A DNA stretch of 49,265 bases from Calditrichaceae bacterium (lineage in GTDB: Bacteria > Calditrichota > Calditrichia > RBG-13-44-9 > J075). Within the stretch, counting starts at the first letter, position 1. Each line of letters starts with the position of its first letter. The stretch spans positions 1 through 49,265 of the forward strand of contig JABWBP010000089.1 of the NCBI GenBank assembly GCA_013360445.1, in the 5' to 3' direction. A program made the translations under genes and the position numbers. The notes below the pieces were generated by a model that searched no databases, was not told the origin of the DNA, and saw only the letters and a list, made by a program, of their open reading frames with translations. Of this stretch, positions 6,674 to 16,984 are shown piece by piece.

Positions 6674-8002
6674 TTACTCCTTTTTTGATGGTGTTTGCAT
6701 AGAGGGAATTTCCGCGCGGCCCAAATCCTGCCCAAACAGGGCAAAATAGAGCGTCCCCGTTAATCCGAAGCCGAAAGCCACCAGGAAGTTGGTTGCCGGT
6801 GAGGTAATCGCATTGAAGAAGGGCAGGAGCGTCTGCCCTGCCCCAATGGCGTGTATGATGAGTTCTGCCGTGGAAGCGTCCCAGAGAAGCGCCCCGCCAA
6901 AAGCGGCGATGGATACGATAACGTCCCGGAGGAGGTAATACACTCCAAAGGTCGCCGCTTTTCTGCCCTCCGGGGCCAAATCCATGATCAAGGCTTTGCG
7001 GGTCGGTTCGCCGAACTCTTTCAATCCCCGGATAACGAAAGCAATTGCCATCACCCAGAAAGACTGCGCAGCCAGCAGAATCAGCGGGAACATTGTGAAA
7101 AAGACAAAGGTCGCCACCACAAACGGCTTTTTGCTGCTCTTATCGGCCAGGTAGGCCACCGGAATGTACACCAGCATGGCGGTTATCATCTCCACAGTGG
7201 TCAGCAGGCCGAACTGCAAAGGGGTAATCTTGTTGATGCTGACGCACCAAACCACCACAAACGCATAGGGAATCTGCTCGCAGAAGCGCACCAGAATATC
7301 CGCTGTCAGCAGCTTTCGCAGGCGGGCATCCAGCAAGGCCAGGCCATAAGATGAAGAATTTTTCTCAACGGGAGTTCGTTTCTCATTACCGATCAGTACC
7401 TGCTGAAACGCCAGCGACACCCCGGCCAGCACCAGGGCCACGATAAAAGCCAGGCGCACCCCCTGCACTTCCCCGAAGGCCCCGATCAGCGCCCCGCCGA
7501 TCACCGGCCCTAACGACATCGGGATACGCCGCACCAGGGAGTGCAGCGACACGCCCATGGTGCGCTTGTTGCGGGGCAGAACCGTTGCCACCATATCCAT
7601 TATGGCCGGCAGGGAGACGGCGCTCCAGGACACGAACAGGATTGCGCCTAAGATGACCGCCTCCCAACTGGGGAAAACGATCACCACTACATAGCCGGCC
7701 ATGGCGATCATATTGAACAAGAGCAGGGCGCGTTTATAGCCTAATTTATCGCTGGCGTAGCCGCCGGGGAAAGAGTAGAGAGCGCTGAGGAGATTGTCCA
7801 GGCCGTTCAGCAAGCCGATAGAGAACGCCCCGCCCCCCAGGGCCATCAGGTAAAGGGGCAGGAACCGCTCGGCCATTTTTTCTCCCAGCCCGACCAATAC
7901 CACCATTGCCAGCAGCGCTACGATGTTTTTCTTCAAACCTAAAAAATCACCAATTCGAGCGTAGCTCCTCTTCCGTGGCCGGCCTTGTTTTAAGATTTGC
8001 AT
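6674..8002 (-). CDS. MFS transporter
   Basis: 442 residues with about 11-12 hydrophobic segments and the MFS signature loop GYASDKLGYKRALL after the second segment, plus AYLADKSSKKPFVVA in the second half and GLKEFGEPTRKALI near helix 10-11. Inner-membrane secondary transporter; the substrate cannot be read. The first 25 residues are basic (RPRKRSY) and cytoplasmic. It sits directly before the ChrB-domain gene with a six-base gap, suggesting a joint role in oxyanion or metal stress. MFS proteins of this GLKEFGEP type are often annotated as generic drug/metal efflux proteins. The ATG at 8002 has only a weak ribosome binding site (GGGTTGAA). Confidence 0.85.
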   Translation of the reverse strand: MQILKQGRPRKRSYARIGDFLGLKKNIVALLAMVVLVGLGEKMAERFLPLYLMALGGGAFSIGLLNGLDNLLSALYSFPGGYASDKLGYKRALLLFNMIAMAGYVVVIVFPSWEAVILGAILFVSWSAVSLPAIMDMVATVLPRNKRTMGVSLHSLVRRIPMSLGPVIGGALIGAFGEVQGVRLAFIVALVLAGVSLAFQQVLIGNEKRTPVEKNSSSYGLALLDARLRKLLTADILVRFCEQIPYAFVVVWCVSINKITPLQFGLLTTVEMITAMLVYIPVAYLADKSSKKPFVVATFVFFTMFPLILLAAQSFWVMAIAFVIRGLKEFGEPTRKALIMDLAPEGRKAATFGVYYLLRDVIVSIAAFGGALLWDASTAELIIHAIGAGQTLLPFFNAITSPATNFLVAFGFGLTGTLYFALFGQDLGRAEIPSMQTPSKKE

Positions 8003-8208
8003 TTCAACCCAATGCCTTCATCTGATTAAATAAATGCCCAATCTCAATACATCGTTTATTAAGTTTTCTGACATTTTTCTATGCAAAAGTATTAAAAAAC
8101 TTCGTTAACGGTGTACTCAATGCATAATAGCGAAAACTATCCTGGCATATACGGCCAGGGCAATACAGATGTTTGGAAGGAGTAGATGGAAGGTAAAAAT
8201 TACTTGAG

Positions 8209-8229
8209 GGGCAAATATTTGATTTGCCC
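8209..8229 (-). terminator. Hairpin after the interrupted small gene
   Basis: GGGCAAAT (8209-8216), a five-base loop and ATTTGCCC (8222-8229) form an 8-bp perfect stem eight bases past the stop at 8237 on the minus strand. No long T-run follows, so it is a possible weak terminator or mRNA-stabilising hairpin. Confidence 0.4.
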
Positions 8230-8236
8230 TTCCCAT

Positions 8237-8482
8237 TCAGGCCTTTTTCATCCGGCGCCTGGCAAGCCGGCGGGCGCGGGTTTTGGCTAATCGCATAAAA
8301 TGTTCTAACTGCATGTAGTGATCTAATTCCTACTTCTCATCCGGTGAAAAGCTGCCGGTTTTTTCGCGATAGATTAGATCCGCTACCCGGTTTTTGGTTT
8401 TTTGGGAAGGCTGAAAGGCGATAATCGCTTGCGGGCTTGCGCCCGCGGCGATGAAATCTATAATTTCCTCATAGGCTCGCAA
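8237..8482 (-). pseudogene. Small conserved gene interrupted by an in-frame TAG
   Basis: The frame reads YEEIIDFIAAGASPQAIIAF, then QPSQKTKNRVADLIYREK and SPDEK, hits TAG at 8330-8332, and continues without any shift as ELDHYMQLEHFMRLAKTRAR, then RLARRRMKKA and TGA at 8237. Both halves look like one protein of about 80 residues of a family that I recall as small uncharacterised proteins common near toxin-antitoxin and nuclease genes. No good start codon or ribosome binding site precedes the conserved part (only TTG at 8482), which also points to decay. A second, more eroded copy is at 6144-6212. A stop-codon reassignment is unlikely because neighbouring genes end normally at TAG. Confidence 0.72.
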
Positions 8483-8560
8483 AGTAAGGAGCCAGAAAAA
8501 AATAATGTACCCAACTGAGCGCACAGAGTGATTGAAACACATTAGCGTTCAGTGGTACAA

Positions 8561-8579
8561 TAAAAAGGGCGAAAGCCCT
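8561..8579 (-). terminator. Small rho-independent terminator
   Basis: On the minus strand AGGGC-TTTC-GCCCT is followed by TTTTA. A five-base-pair GC stem with a T-run fits a weak intrinsic terminator for the minus-strand genes ending near 8988. It lies some 400 bases downstream of that gene. Confidence 0.45.
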
Positions 8580-8987
8580 AACCATACTCATAATTCCTTT
8601 AGTTTATAAAATTTTGTCGCTTTCTTGAACTTAGCTCGACAGTAATAATGTAATTTGAGCAAAGAATTTAAACAAGGAATTAATCCGCGTAGCAGTTCAC
8701 AGGTCTCCAGTATAACCGGCGGGAGGGGATTATGAAACAGGGGAAATGGATTGGAGGTATGACGAACATCCTGTTCGTTACAAAGTTAGACCTGCCGGGT
8801 CTCGCATCGGTGTTATTGCTTCATCGCTGCCAAAAGACCTGGCAGGTCTGGCCGGGGCAATTGGCGGAAGGGTTTGGGGAGGCGTAAACGTAGATTATGG
8901 TTAAGAGGGGATTTGGGTCGGGAAATTGACAAGGGAAGTAACGGCCAAGTTTAGCGGTACGCGAAGTATGTCCGCTGCAAGTAGGTA
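8580..8987. other. Intergenic region with repeats
   Basis: About 400 bases without a believable gene on either strand. It holds core repeat copy C at 8726 and, next to it, an imperfect inverted pair AGACCTGCCGGGTCT (8789-8803) and AGACCTGGCAGGTCT (8836-8850), another palindromic repeat type. The rest shows no pattern I can support. Confidence 0.5.
8726..8779. repeat. 29-bp core repeat, copy C, with hairpin
   Basis: Core at 8726-8754 differs from copies A and B at one base (GAAACAGGGG instead of GAAATAGGGG). It is followed by GACGAACA-TCC-TGTTCGT at 8761-8778, the same palindrome as in copy A, so the full element is probably the core plus hairpin and copy B is truncated. Confidence 0.8.
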
Positions 8988-9533
8988 TTACTCCTGTCTT
9001 TTGTTGGTCCTTCTATCATATTCCCAAATTGCGTGGTCAACTTCTTGCACAGACCAGTCTAACTCACTTGCCAAATGACGAATCTTTTGCATGTATTTCT
9101 TGTAATCGCTAAGGGAGAATACGCTTTTGTTTTCCCCAAAGCATTGTCGCCAAACACGAAAATCTATTACAGCATAATCGTCTGGAAATATCAGGGTAAG
9201 AATGGCCGAAGCTACTGGAATACCTACCCCGCGCAAGGAGCAGAGGATATTTACGCGCAGTTCGAGTTCGTACTCTTTATCGGGGTGTGTAATGGTCAAG
9301 GATAGTCCCGTCACTGCGCGGATAATCTCCTCATTGTTAACAGCACGTCGCTTCTGTTGTCGGCCTATCTGCTGACCAAGTTTCCACTGCAAAATTTCCT
9401 GGAATTCTTCTGCGTTCAGATAGAGCGGTTTACGTTTACGGCGTAATTGCGCTAATTTTGCTTTTAACCTTGCAGTATCGTCAAAATCAATTGGTTGCCT
9501 ACGAAGTGGTGCAATTTTTTTTGCTGTAATCAT
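8988..9533 (-). CDS. HhH-GPD-like protein, possible DNA glycosylase-related
   Basis: 181 residues. The basic N-terminus is followed by a helical region with ELELRVNIL, then LRGVGIPVASAILT (about residues 100-113), a helix-hairpin-helix of the LPGVG-x-x-TA type, and YAVIDFRVWRQ with Asp124 placed where HhH-GPD DNA glycosylases carry their catalytic Asp (VDTHVxR motif). This suggests DNA binding and perhaps base excision, but the rest of the glycosylase fold is too short to be sure, and no iron-sulfur cysteines follow. Start ATG overlaps the upstream stop as TAATG, so it is coupled to the small frame before it. I recall similar uncharacterised proteins in many bacteria. Role in repair or defence is inference. 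Confidence 0.65.
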   Translation of the reverse strand: MITAKKIAPLRRQPIDFDDTARLKAKLAQLRRKRKPLYLNAEEFQEILQWKLGQQIGRQQKRRAVNNEEIIRAVTGLSLTITHPDKEYELELRVNILCSLRGVGIPVASAILTLIFPDDYAVIDFRVWRQCFGENKSVFSLSDYKKYMQKIRHLASELDWSVQEVDHAIWEYDRRTNKRQE

Positions 9534-9748
9534 TAGTTACTTCCTATTTTACAATGTGCTTGTTTCACTTGCGTGTAGTCTGGATCGTATATCATCAGCG
9601 CAGAAACATCTGCTAACAAACCACTTCGCTCAAACTCACCTATAATTTTCGTCACCTTCCCGCGCAAGCATAAGCAATTTTTTGTCCTCCACCCCGCCGC
9701 GGCTTTAAACACAACCCCCCGCACCTTTCGATACAAAGCGCCGCCCAA
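9533..9748 (-). CDS. Small upstream frame coupled to the HhH gene, start uncertain
   Basis: The last 45 or so residues (KIIGEFERSGLLADVSALM, then IYDPDYTQVKQAHCKIGSN) look coding, while the first 25 of the 71 do not. The stop shares bases with the next gene's ATG. A plausible internal start is the GTG before TKIIGEFE. In another frame just upstream, MLAREGDENYR follows a GGAGG sequence, so the gene could be frameshifted near its beginning. No family is recognised. Confidence 0.4.
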   Translation of the reverse strand: MGGALYRKVRGVVFKAAAGWRTKNCLCLRGKVTKIIGEFERSGLLADVSALMIYDPDYTQVKQAHCKIGSN

Positions 9749-9811
9749 AACGCGGCGTTTTTACTCAAGGAGCGGAGCAGCGCCGGTCATGGCAGGGACG
9801 TCTCGCGCAAA

Positions 9812-9845
9812 ATGAAGGCGCATTTTCCCCAAAACGCGCCTTCAT
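9812..9845. repeat. Perfect 10-bp-arm palindrome
   Basis: ATGAAGGCGC (9812-9821) and GCGCCTTCAT (9836-9845) are exact inverted copies with a 14-base loop. No T-run. Located between the small frame at 9533 and the katG terminator; may be a repeat element or an attenuator. Confidence 0.5.
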
Positions 9846-9877
9846 GATTCGGAATCATTTTTACCTTCCCCCAAAAC

Positions 9878-9906
9878 AAAAAAGGAGACTCACGGTCTCC
9901 TTTTTT
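9878..9906. terminator. Bidirectional terminator downstream of katG
   Basis: AAAAAAGGAGAC (9878-9889), loop TCACG and GTCTCCTTTTTT (9895-9906). A 12-bp stem with A-run and T-run works on both strands; it ends katG transcripts on the minus strand, about 55 bases past its stop. Confidence 0.85.
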
Positions 9907-9960
9907 GGCAGGGAACTTTTTGCATAACGCTCCAGCTTGCCGGCGTTATTTTTACTGCCA

Positions 9961-12189
<2,229 letters not shown>

Positions 12190-12219
12190 TTAATACCATA
12201 CTTTTTCCAATTTTTGTTG

Positions 12220-12288
12220 ATCTAACTTAACAAATTCTATATCATCAATCCAATTGATTGTTTTTATATAACTATAAGAAATATCTAT
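12220..12288 (-). promoter_or_regulatory. Candidate katG promoter with OxyR-like site
   Basis: On the minus strand TTGATG (12243-12248), 17 bases and TTAGAT (12220-12225) form a possible promoter. At 12274-12288 the sequence ATAA-N7-CTAT matches one half of the OxyR consensus ATAG-N7-CTAT; the adjacent half, 22 bases away, is poor. The site would be centred near -68, as for OxyR-activated genes. Inference. Confidence 0.4.
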
Positions 12289-12355
12289 ACACATTAGGAG
12301 TGAATCAGTGTGTTTTTCATCCTTAGTGTTTTCCAAAGGAACCACTTTGTGGCAG

Positions 12356-12439
12356 GTGTTCATGTGTTCGAGTGTTCAGGTGTTCATGTTCCTTAACACG
12401 CGGATACGCAAACACATGAACACATTAACACTTGAACAC
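12356..12439. repeat. GTGTTCA-type inverted repeat
   Basis: Left part 12356-12388 holds four GTGTTC units (GTGTTCATGTGTTCGAG and so on); right part 12411-12439 has the reverse complement units (AACACATGAACAC, CTTGAACAC). A long imperfect hairpin can form directly upstream of oxyR. The units look like the simple-repeat families seen elsewhere in the window rather than a regulator site. Confidence 0.65.
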
Positions 12440-12479
12440 AAAAAGACATATTTTCCTCTTTAGCAAGATAGAGCAAATT

Positions 12480-13418
12480 ATGACCATCGTCCAGTTAGAG
12501 TACATTGTAGCGGTTGACACCCACGGCAGTTTTTCCAGAGCGGCGGAGGAGTGCTGCGTTACCCAGCCGACCTTGAGTATGCAAATCCAGAAATTGGAGG
12601 AGGAATTGGGGATTACCATTTTCGACCGCAGCAAGAAGCCGATCAAGGCCACGCCCATCGGGGAAGAAATTATCCGCCAGGCGCAATCCAATTTGCAGGG
12701 CATGAGGCGAATCAAAGAGATCATTCAAGAACAGGCCCGGGAGATCAAAGGACAATTGCGGATCGGTATTATCCCCACTTTAGCGCCCTATTTGCTGCCG
12801 CTGTTCGTAACGGAATTCCTGAAAAAATATCCCCTGGTGAATCTCTCGATCGAGGAATTGCTGTCGGAGCAGATCGCCCAAAAACTAAAGCAGGATTTGT
12901 TAGATGCCGGTATTTTGGTAACGCCCCTGGAAGACCGCTCGATTTTAGAAATACCCTTATTTTACGAAACTTTTGTGGTCTATATGTCCACCACCCATCC
13001 CCTGATTCACCAGGATTTTGTGGAATTGAAAGACCTGAACATCGATGAAATGCTGCTCCTGAGCGAAGGGCATTGTTTCCGCAACCAGGTGGTGAATATT
13101 TGCCCCAAGGATCGCAGCCCGGCGTCGCCCGGCCACTTGCGCTTTGAAAGCGGGAGCTTAGAAACCTTGAAACGGATTATCGAAAATGATTTCGGATATA
13201 CCCTGCTGCCGGAGTTGGCGGTTTTGAACCTGCCGGAAGAGAAGCAGCAATACCTCCGCGAACTGGCCCCTCCCAAACCGGTGCGGGAGGTAAGCTTAGC
13301 CATCCATCGCGGCATTTTAAAACGCAACCTGATCGAAGCCCTGAAAGACCAGATCCTGGAAAAGATACCGGAGCATTTGAAAAATCGTCATCGCGGGAGG
13401 ATTGTTAGCTGGCGGTGA
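12480..13418 (+). CDS. oxyR: Hydrogen-peroxide sensor OxyR (LysR family)
   Basis: 312 residues from the ATG at 12480 (an upstream in-frame ATG at 12432 lies in the repeat and is unlikely). MTIVQLEYIVAVDTHGSFSR starts the LysR winged HTH; the effector domain contains EGHCFRNQVVNIC, where Cys199 and Cys208 stand at exactly the positions and spacing of the redox switch of E. coli OxyR. Peroxide oxidises this pair to a disulfide and turns on katG-type genes. Divergent from katG, the classical arrangement. The C-terminal end ERLxR-like tail is basic. One of the most secure assignments here. Confidence 0.95.
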   Translation: MTIVQLEYIVAVDTHGSFSRAAEECCVTQPTLSMQIQKLEEELGITIFDRSKKPIKATPIGEEIIRQAQSNLQGMRRIKEIIQEQAREIKGQLRIGIIPTLAPYLLPLFVTEFLKKYPLVNLSIEELLSEQIAQKLKQDLLDAGILVTPLEDRSILEIPLFYETFVVYMSTTHPLIHQDFVELKDLNIDEMLLLSEGHCFRNQVVNICPKDRSPASPGHLRFESGSLETLKRIIENDFGYTLLPELAVLNLPEEKQQYLRELAPPKPVREVSLAIHRGILKRNLIEALKDQILEKIPEHLKNRHRGRIVSWR

Positions 13419-13667
13419 GGAGCTGGGTTAACCGGTTTTTGTCAAGCTTTTTGAGGTGTATCGAATCGAATCCGATTTCGAATTAATATAGTATGTTCAA
13501 CATTCAATCAGTCCCAAAGTACTGAGGACCATCCCCCCTGCACCCCCTGCACATCCTGCGCAGGGAATGCGCGGATGTCCCCTCCACGTTCCCCGGTTCT
13601 GCCGGGAGAAACCCCGGCGGAAAGAAACCCCCTCCTTGAAATACCGCCCGAAAAGTGCAGCATTGAT

Positions 13668-13696
13668 TTGATTTTATGCCCGCTCCCCGGTATATT
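13668..13696 (+). promoter_or_regulatory. Promoter of the lipoprotein/Kelch operon
   Basis: TTGATT (13668-13673), 17-base spacer, TATATT (13691-13696). The GTG start at 13719 lies 23 bases after the -10 box, with GAGGAG between. Good match to a sigma-70-type promoter. Confidence 0.6.
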
Positions 13697-13718
13697 GGGC
13701 AAAAATCGAGGAGCGCGC

Positions 13719-14696
13719 GTGGCGAAAGTCTGGTTTCGGGCAGCCCTGGCCCTTTCTGGCATTGGATTTGTTCTTACGCTAACGGGATGTATCTCCGATG
13801 CCCCGCGGGATAATCCCTTGGACCCGGCGCGGGGAATCCGGGTCAGCGGTAAAGTGGAACGGCTTTATAATAATTCAGGGATACCTGACGCCATGATCAA
13901 GTTGCAGCCCGGCCATTTTTCGGCCCTTGCCGCCGCAGACGGCAGTTTCGCCATCGACCATATTCCGGCGGGAAATTACACCCTCTCCGTCGCCGCAACG
14001 GGGTTCCGGGAGGATTCCCTGGCGCTGGAGCTGCGCCAGAGCGTTTCGGCCAACTTCAAGTTAGACGCGCTGCCTTTTTTCCGCAGCATCTCCCTAACCA
14101 CCCAGCATATTTCCACCTTCATCGCCCCGCAGGACAGCTTCTTCGTGAGCCTGGCCGCCGCCGCGGACGATCCCGATAATCGCAGCGACGTGAAAACCGT
14201 GTGGTACCACGTCGCGGAGTTTGGCTATACGGACACCTTATTCGAAGCCTCCCCGCAGGAAAAAATCTTTACCGGGGAGTTGGACACCGGCAGATTAGGC
14301 CTCGCTTCCATTCATGAGTTGACCGGCAAATCCTTCGTTTTCTATGTAGAGGATTTGCCGGGCGCGGTCAGCGCAGCGGAACCGGTCTATATTACCCGCA
14401 TTATCACGGACACTCCCCGGGGCGTCGCCCCGATCAATGCCGCGGTAACCCCGCCGTTCCAGCTTCACTGGCAGCCGCTGGCCTTGCCCTATCCTTTTAC
14501 CTTTCACATCGAGATCAAAAAAGTCAATTTTACTTTTCTGACCCTGGCGGGGGAAATCCGCAACATTCCCGCAAATAGCAGCGCGGCGACGTTCTCCGCC
14601 GCGCTGCCATCGGGAGAGTACATCTGGCTGCTCTACGTGGTGGACGAGTTCGGCAACCGCAGCCGCTCCCTGGAAAATCCCTTTATTGTGCCGTGA
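13719..14696 (+). CDS. Lipoprotein with carboxypeptidase-regulatory-like domain
   Basis: 325 residues from the GTG at 13719, chosen because GAGGAG precedes it and because a lipoprotein signal starts there: a basic start, hydrophobic stretch, then LTLTGC (lipobox). After NPLDPARG comes a CarboxypepD_reg-like beta sandwich (VSGKVERL...GIPDAMIKL, AADGSFAIDHIPAGNYTLSV) of about 80 residues, a fold often used in surface proteins of Bacteroidota-like cells. The remaining 200 residues are beta-rich with no recognised family. Probably anchored in the outer membrane. The frame is open upstream to 13575 but without a signal sequence. Co-transcribed with the Kelch gene 38 bases downstream. Confidence 0.75.
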   Translation: MAKVWFRAALALSGIGFVLTLTGCISDAPRDNPLDPARGIRVSGKVERLYNNSGIPDAMIKLQPGHFSALAAADGSFAIDHIPAGNYTLSVAATGFREDSLALELRQSVSANFKLDALPFFRSISLTTQHISTFIAPQDSFFVSLAAAADDPDNRSDVKTVWYHVAEFGYTDTLFEASPQEKIFTGELDTGRLGLASIHELTGKSFVFYVEDLPGAVSAAEPVYITRIITDTPRGVAPINAAVTPPFQLHWQPLALPYPFTFHIEIKKVNFTFLTLAGEIRNIPANSSAATFSAALPSGEYIWLLYVVDEFGNRSRSLENPFIVP

Positions 14697-14734
14697 GGAA
14701 AAAAAGAACCGGCTCTTAATATGAGGAAAATACT

Positions 14735-15997
14735 ATGCGCAAATGGATTCGCTTTAACTCAATAATTTTTATCGCCGCCGTCTTGCTCGCTCCCGCAGTT
14801 GCTTCATCGCAAACCTGGAGTAGCGCCCCGCCCTTGAATACCCCCCGGGCCGGCGCCTGCGCGGTGGCGCTGAACGGCTATATTTACGTGCTGGGCGGAA
14901 AAACCGGGGACGGAACCATTCTCAACACCGTGGAACGCTTCGATCCCAACAGCGGGATTTGGGATAATACCAGCGTTGCCGCCTTCGACCGCCCCCGCTT
15001 CAACGCCGCGGCGGTGGCTTTAGAAGGGCGCATCTACATCATCGGCGGGCGGGACGACGAGAACGAGGTGCTGAAAAAAGTGGAAGTGTACTACCCCGGC
15101 GCCAATTACTGGGACGAAATCCGGCAAATGGAAAACGAGCGCGAGGAGCACGTCGCCCTGATCCTGCGCGGCAGCATGTGCGTGATCGGCGGTAAGGACG
15201 AGGTCGGCAGTTCCATCGACGTGATCGAATGGTATAACCTAAACGACGACGAATGGTACGCCGCCCCTTCCAACCTGAACCAGCCCAAACAATCCGCATT
15301 TGCGGTCGCGGTGAATGATACGGTATATCTGTTCGGCGGCTTCACCCCCTTCCCGACCATCTCCAATTTCAAAGGCTCCACTTCCCCGGGCTGGTATTTC
15401 ACCTGGACCACCCTGCCCCCCTTGCAGGCCGGGCGGGGTTACGGCGCAACCGGCCGCCTGGGAAACCAGGTTTTTTTAGCCGGGGGCAGAACCCTGGCGG
15501 ATACTACCGCCTTGGTGGAAATTTTTGATCTGCAAACGCAGCAGATTCAGCCCGGCGATTCTCTGGACACCCCCCGGGCCGGGGCCGCCGGAGTGGTTTT
15601 GGACAATGAGTTCTACGTAATCGGTGGATATACCACCGGGCAGGGCCAGCCGCTCTCCTCGGTAGAAGTTTATCAAACGGCGGTGGGTATTGCCGATCCG
15701 CCGGCAAGCGCTCTCCCGACCGATTTTGCGCAGATCACGGGCTACCCGAATCCCTTTAATGGAGCCATTCACCTGGAGGCTTACATTCCCCGGCAGGGCG
15801 GCGGCGAGATCGCGGTTTATGACTTGCAGGGCCGTAAAATAAAAACCCTTCAGCGCGGAACCCTGCTCCCCGGAACCCATACCTTCCGCTGGGAAGGGCG
15901 GGATGACGCCGGCAGAGCGGTGGCTACGGGAATTTATTTTGCCGTGGTGAAGAGCGAGCGGGAATTCAGAACCTTCAAGATGGTGTACGTCCGGTAG
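14735..15997 (+). CDS. Secreted Kelch-repeat protein with type IX-like sorting domain
   Basis: 420 residues. Signal peptide (residues 1-26, ending ASSQT), then about six Kelch repeats with the diagnostic pattern YVLGGKTGDG, IYIIGGRDDE, MCVIGGKDEVG, VYLFGGF, VFLAGGRT and FYVIGGYTTG, which form a beta-propeller usually involved in binding. The last 80 residues carry ITGYPNPFNGAIHLEAYIP, FRWEGRDDAG and ATGIYFAVV, the C-terminal sorting domain used by type IX secretion and related systems of FCB bacteria. Start ATG has GAGG ahead. The ligand is unknown. Placed after the lipoprotein gene in the same operon, with a hairpin downstream. Confidence 0.88.
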   Translation: MRKWIRFNSIIFIAAVLLAPAVASSQTWSSAPPLNTPRAGACAVALNGYIYVLGGKTGDGTILNTVERFDPNSGIWDNTSVAAFDRPRFNAAAVALEGRIYIIGGRDDENEVLKKVEVYYPGANYWDEIRQMENEREEHVALILRGSMCVIGGKDEVGSSIDVIEWYNLNDDEWYAAPSNLNQPKQSAFAVAVNDTVYLFGGFTPFPTISNFKGSTSPGWYFTWTTLPPLQAGRGYGATGRLGNQVFLAGGRTLADTTALVEIFDLQTQQIQPGDSLDTPRAGAAGVVLDNEFYVIGGYTTGQGQPLSSVEVYQTAVGIADPPASALPTDFAQITGYPNPFNGAIHLEAYIPRQGGGEIAVYDLQGRKIKTLQRGTLLPGTHTFRWEGRDDAGRAVATGIYFAVVKSEREFRTFKMVYVR

Positions 15998-16004
15998 CCT
16001 GCGC

Positions 16005-16044
16005 CGGCGGGGAGGGCTGATACTGCCTGACCACCCTCCCGCCG
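16005..16044 (+). terminator. GC-rich hairpin after the Kelch gene
   Basis: CGGCGGGGAGGG (16005-16016) pairs with CCCTCCCGCCG (16034-16044), one bulged base, 17-base loop. The T-rich stretch TCTATTTT follows nine bases later. Likely terminator of the lipoprotein/Kelch operon. Confidence 0.55.
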
Positions 16045-16123
16045 CGCCGGTCTATTTTCCCGAACTCTCCGGCGCGGCTTCGCTTCGGCATGGCGCTTTT
16101 TCTCGCTTTTTCAGGTCCCCGGC

Positions 16124-16318
16124 TCAGGAAAGCAGCGCCAGCAAAAGATGGTACAATAAAATCCAGATTGGAAATGAGAACACCAGCCCCCAGGCGGTTC
16201 CTTTCAATAACCGGGGATTGCCCGGCAAGAGCGTTTCCTCCAGGGGCAGTTGCATGGACGCCTGCGCCGCTTTTGCGTTTTCCCCGTTCAGGGGGCGGAT
16301 CATATAGAGAGTTTTCAT
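16124..16318 (-). CDS. Small single-pass membrane protein
   Basis: 64 residues: a 40-residue hydrophilic part (MKTLYMIRPLNGENAKAAQ...) and one C-terminal hydrophobic helix (about residues 43-63: GLVFSFPIWILLYHLLLALL). A perfect AGGAGG stands eight bases before the ATG, which makes it a real gene despite its size. The layout is the same as in the small protein at 19466-19702, although sequence identity is low. No family recognised. It is a convergent neighbour of the Kelch operon, whose terminator is close by. Confidence 0.65.
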   Translation of the reverse strand: MKTLYMIRPLNGENAKAAQASMQLPLEETLLPGNPRLLKGTAWGLVFSFPIWILLYHLLLALLS

Positions 16319-16587
16319 GGGTAATACCTCCTGTTAATTTGAAATTTCCGTTTAGAGTATGATTGACTGTATTTATGAATTTTTTTGCTCCGTAAAAAAA
16401 CAATCCCCGTTACCCGGCCGTTTTCCCCCCCGGATTCAAAAAATATCCCACCCCGCGGAATTCCGGCCCCATAGGGATGGCTTCGCCACTGGCCGGGAAA
16501 GGCAGATTTAACCGTCCCCGGTGTCTTATCATGTGGTCTTTGACAATTCCGTCGCCAGGAAGCGGAACTTCCCCCGGTGCGTAAGAT

Positions 16588-16642
16588 CGCAGAGCGGTGT
16601 TACGAGTAGAGAAAGTGTGTCGCCTCGTTACACCGATCTGCG
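16588..16642. repeat. Imperfect inverted repeat, 18-bp arms
   Basis: CGCAGAGCGGTGTTACGA (16588-16605) and TCGTTACACCGATCTGCG (16625-16642) match inversely at about 15 of 18 positions. A further CTGCGGTGTAACG follows at 16638-16650. Possibly a decayed mobile repeat. Confidence 0.5.
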
Positions 16643-16984
16643 GTGTAACGCTTATTTTGAAGCTCTGCTTCCTGTTCTTCCCAGCAATTCTCACAGACCA
16701 CGGGATAAGGCACTGTCCCCGGGCATATATTCCGCCGCCGCGGCCGCTAAAAAATACCGGCGAAGCGGATTGGGGATGCACAGGGCGTTGCCAGCGCCGC
16801 GGCTGTGTTTCCAACCCCCGGAATTTCCGTAACACCAGAATAGCGCAAGGGGTCTCAGGATCGATGTCAATACTTGATAAACGTTTTTCTCCGGCTCTTA
16901 TTCACCTCCTGGACAGGTTTCAATCAGCCCCCCCTTTTCCCTTCATCCTTTATCCTTTAATGCGAATTACCAGTTGAAAAATTA

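Noticed and set aside
8330-8332. Readthrough of TAG as a coded amino acid (pyrrolysine or reassigned stop).
   Set aside because: Neighbouring genes such as the one ending at 1141 use TAG as a normal stop, no tRNA or pyl gene is present, and a second copy of the gene is also decayed.
16410-16835. 141-codon open frame on the minus strand.
   Set aside because: No ribosome binding site, Arg/Pro/Gly-rich text with no pattern, and an inverted repeat inside.
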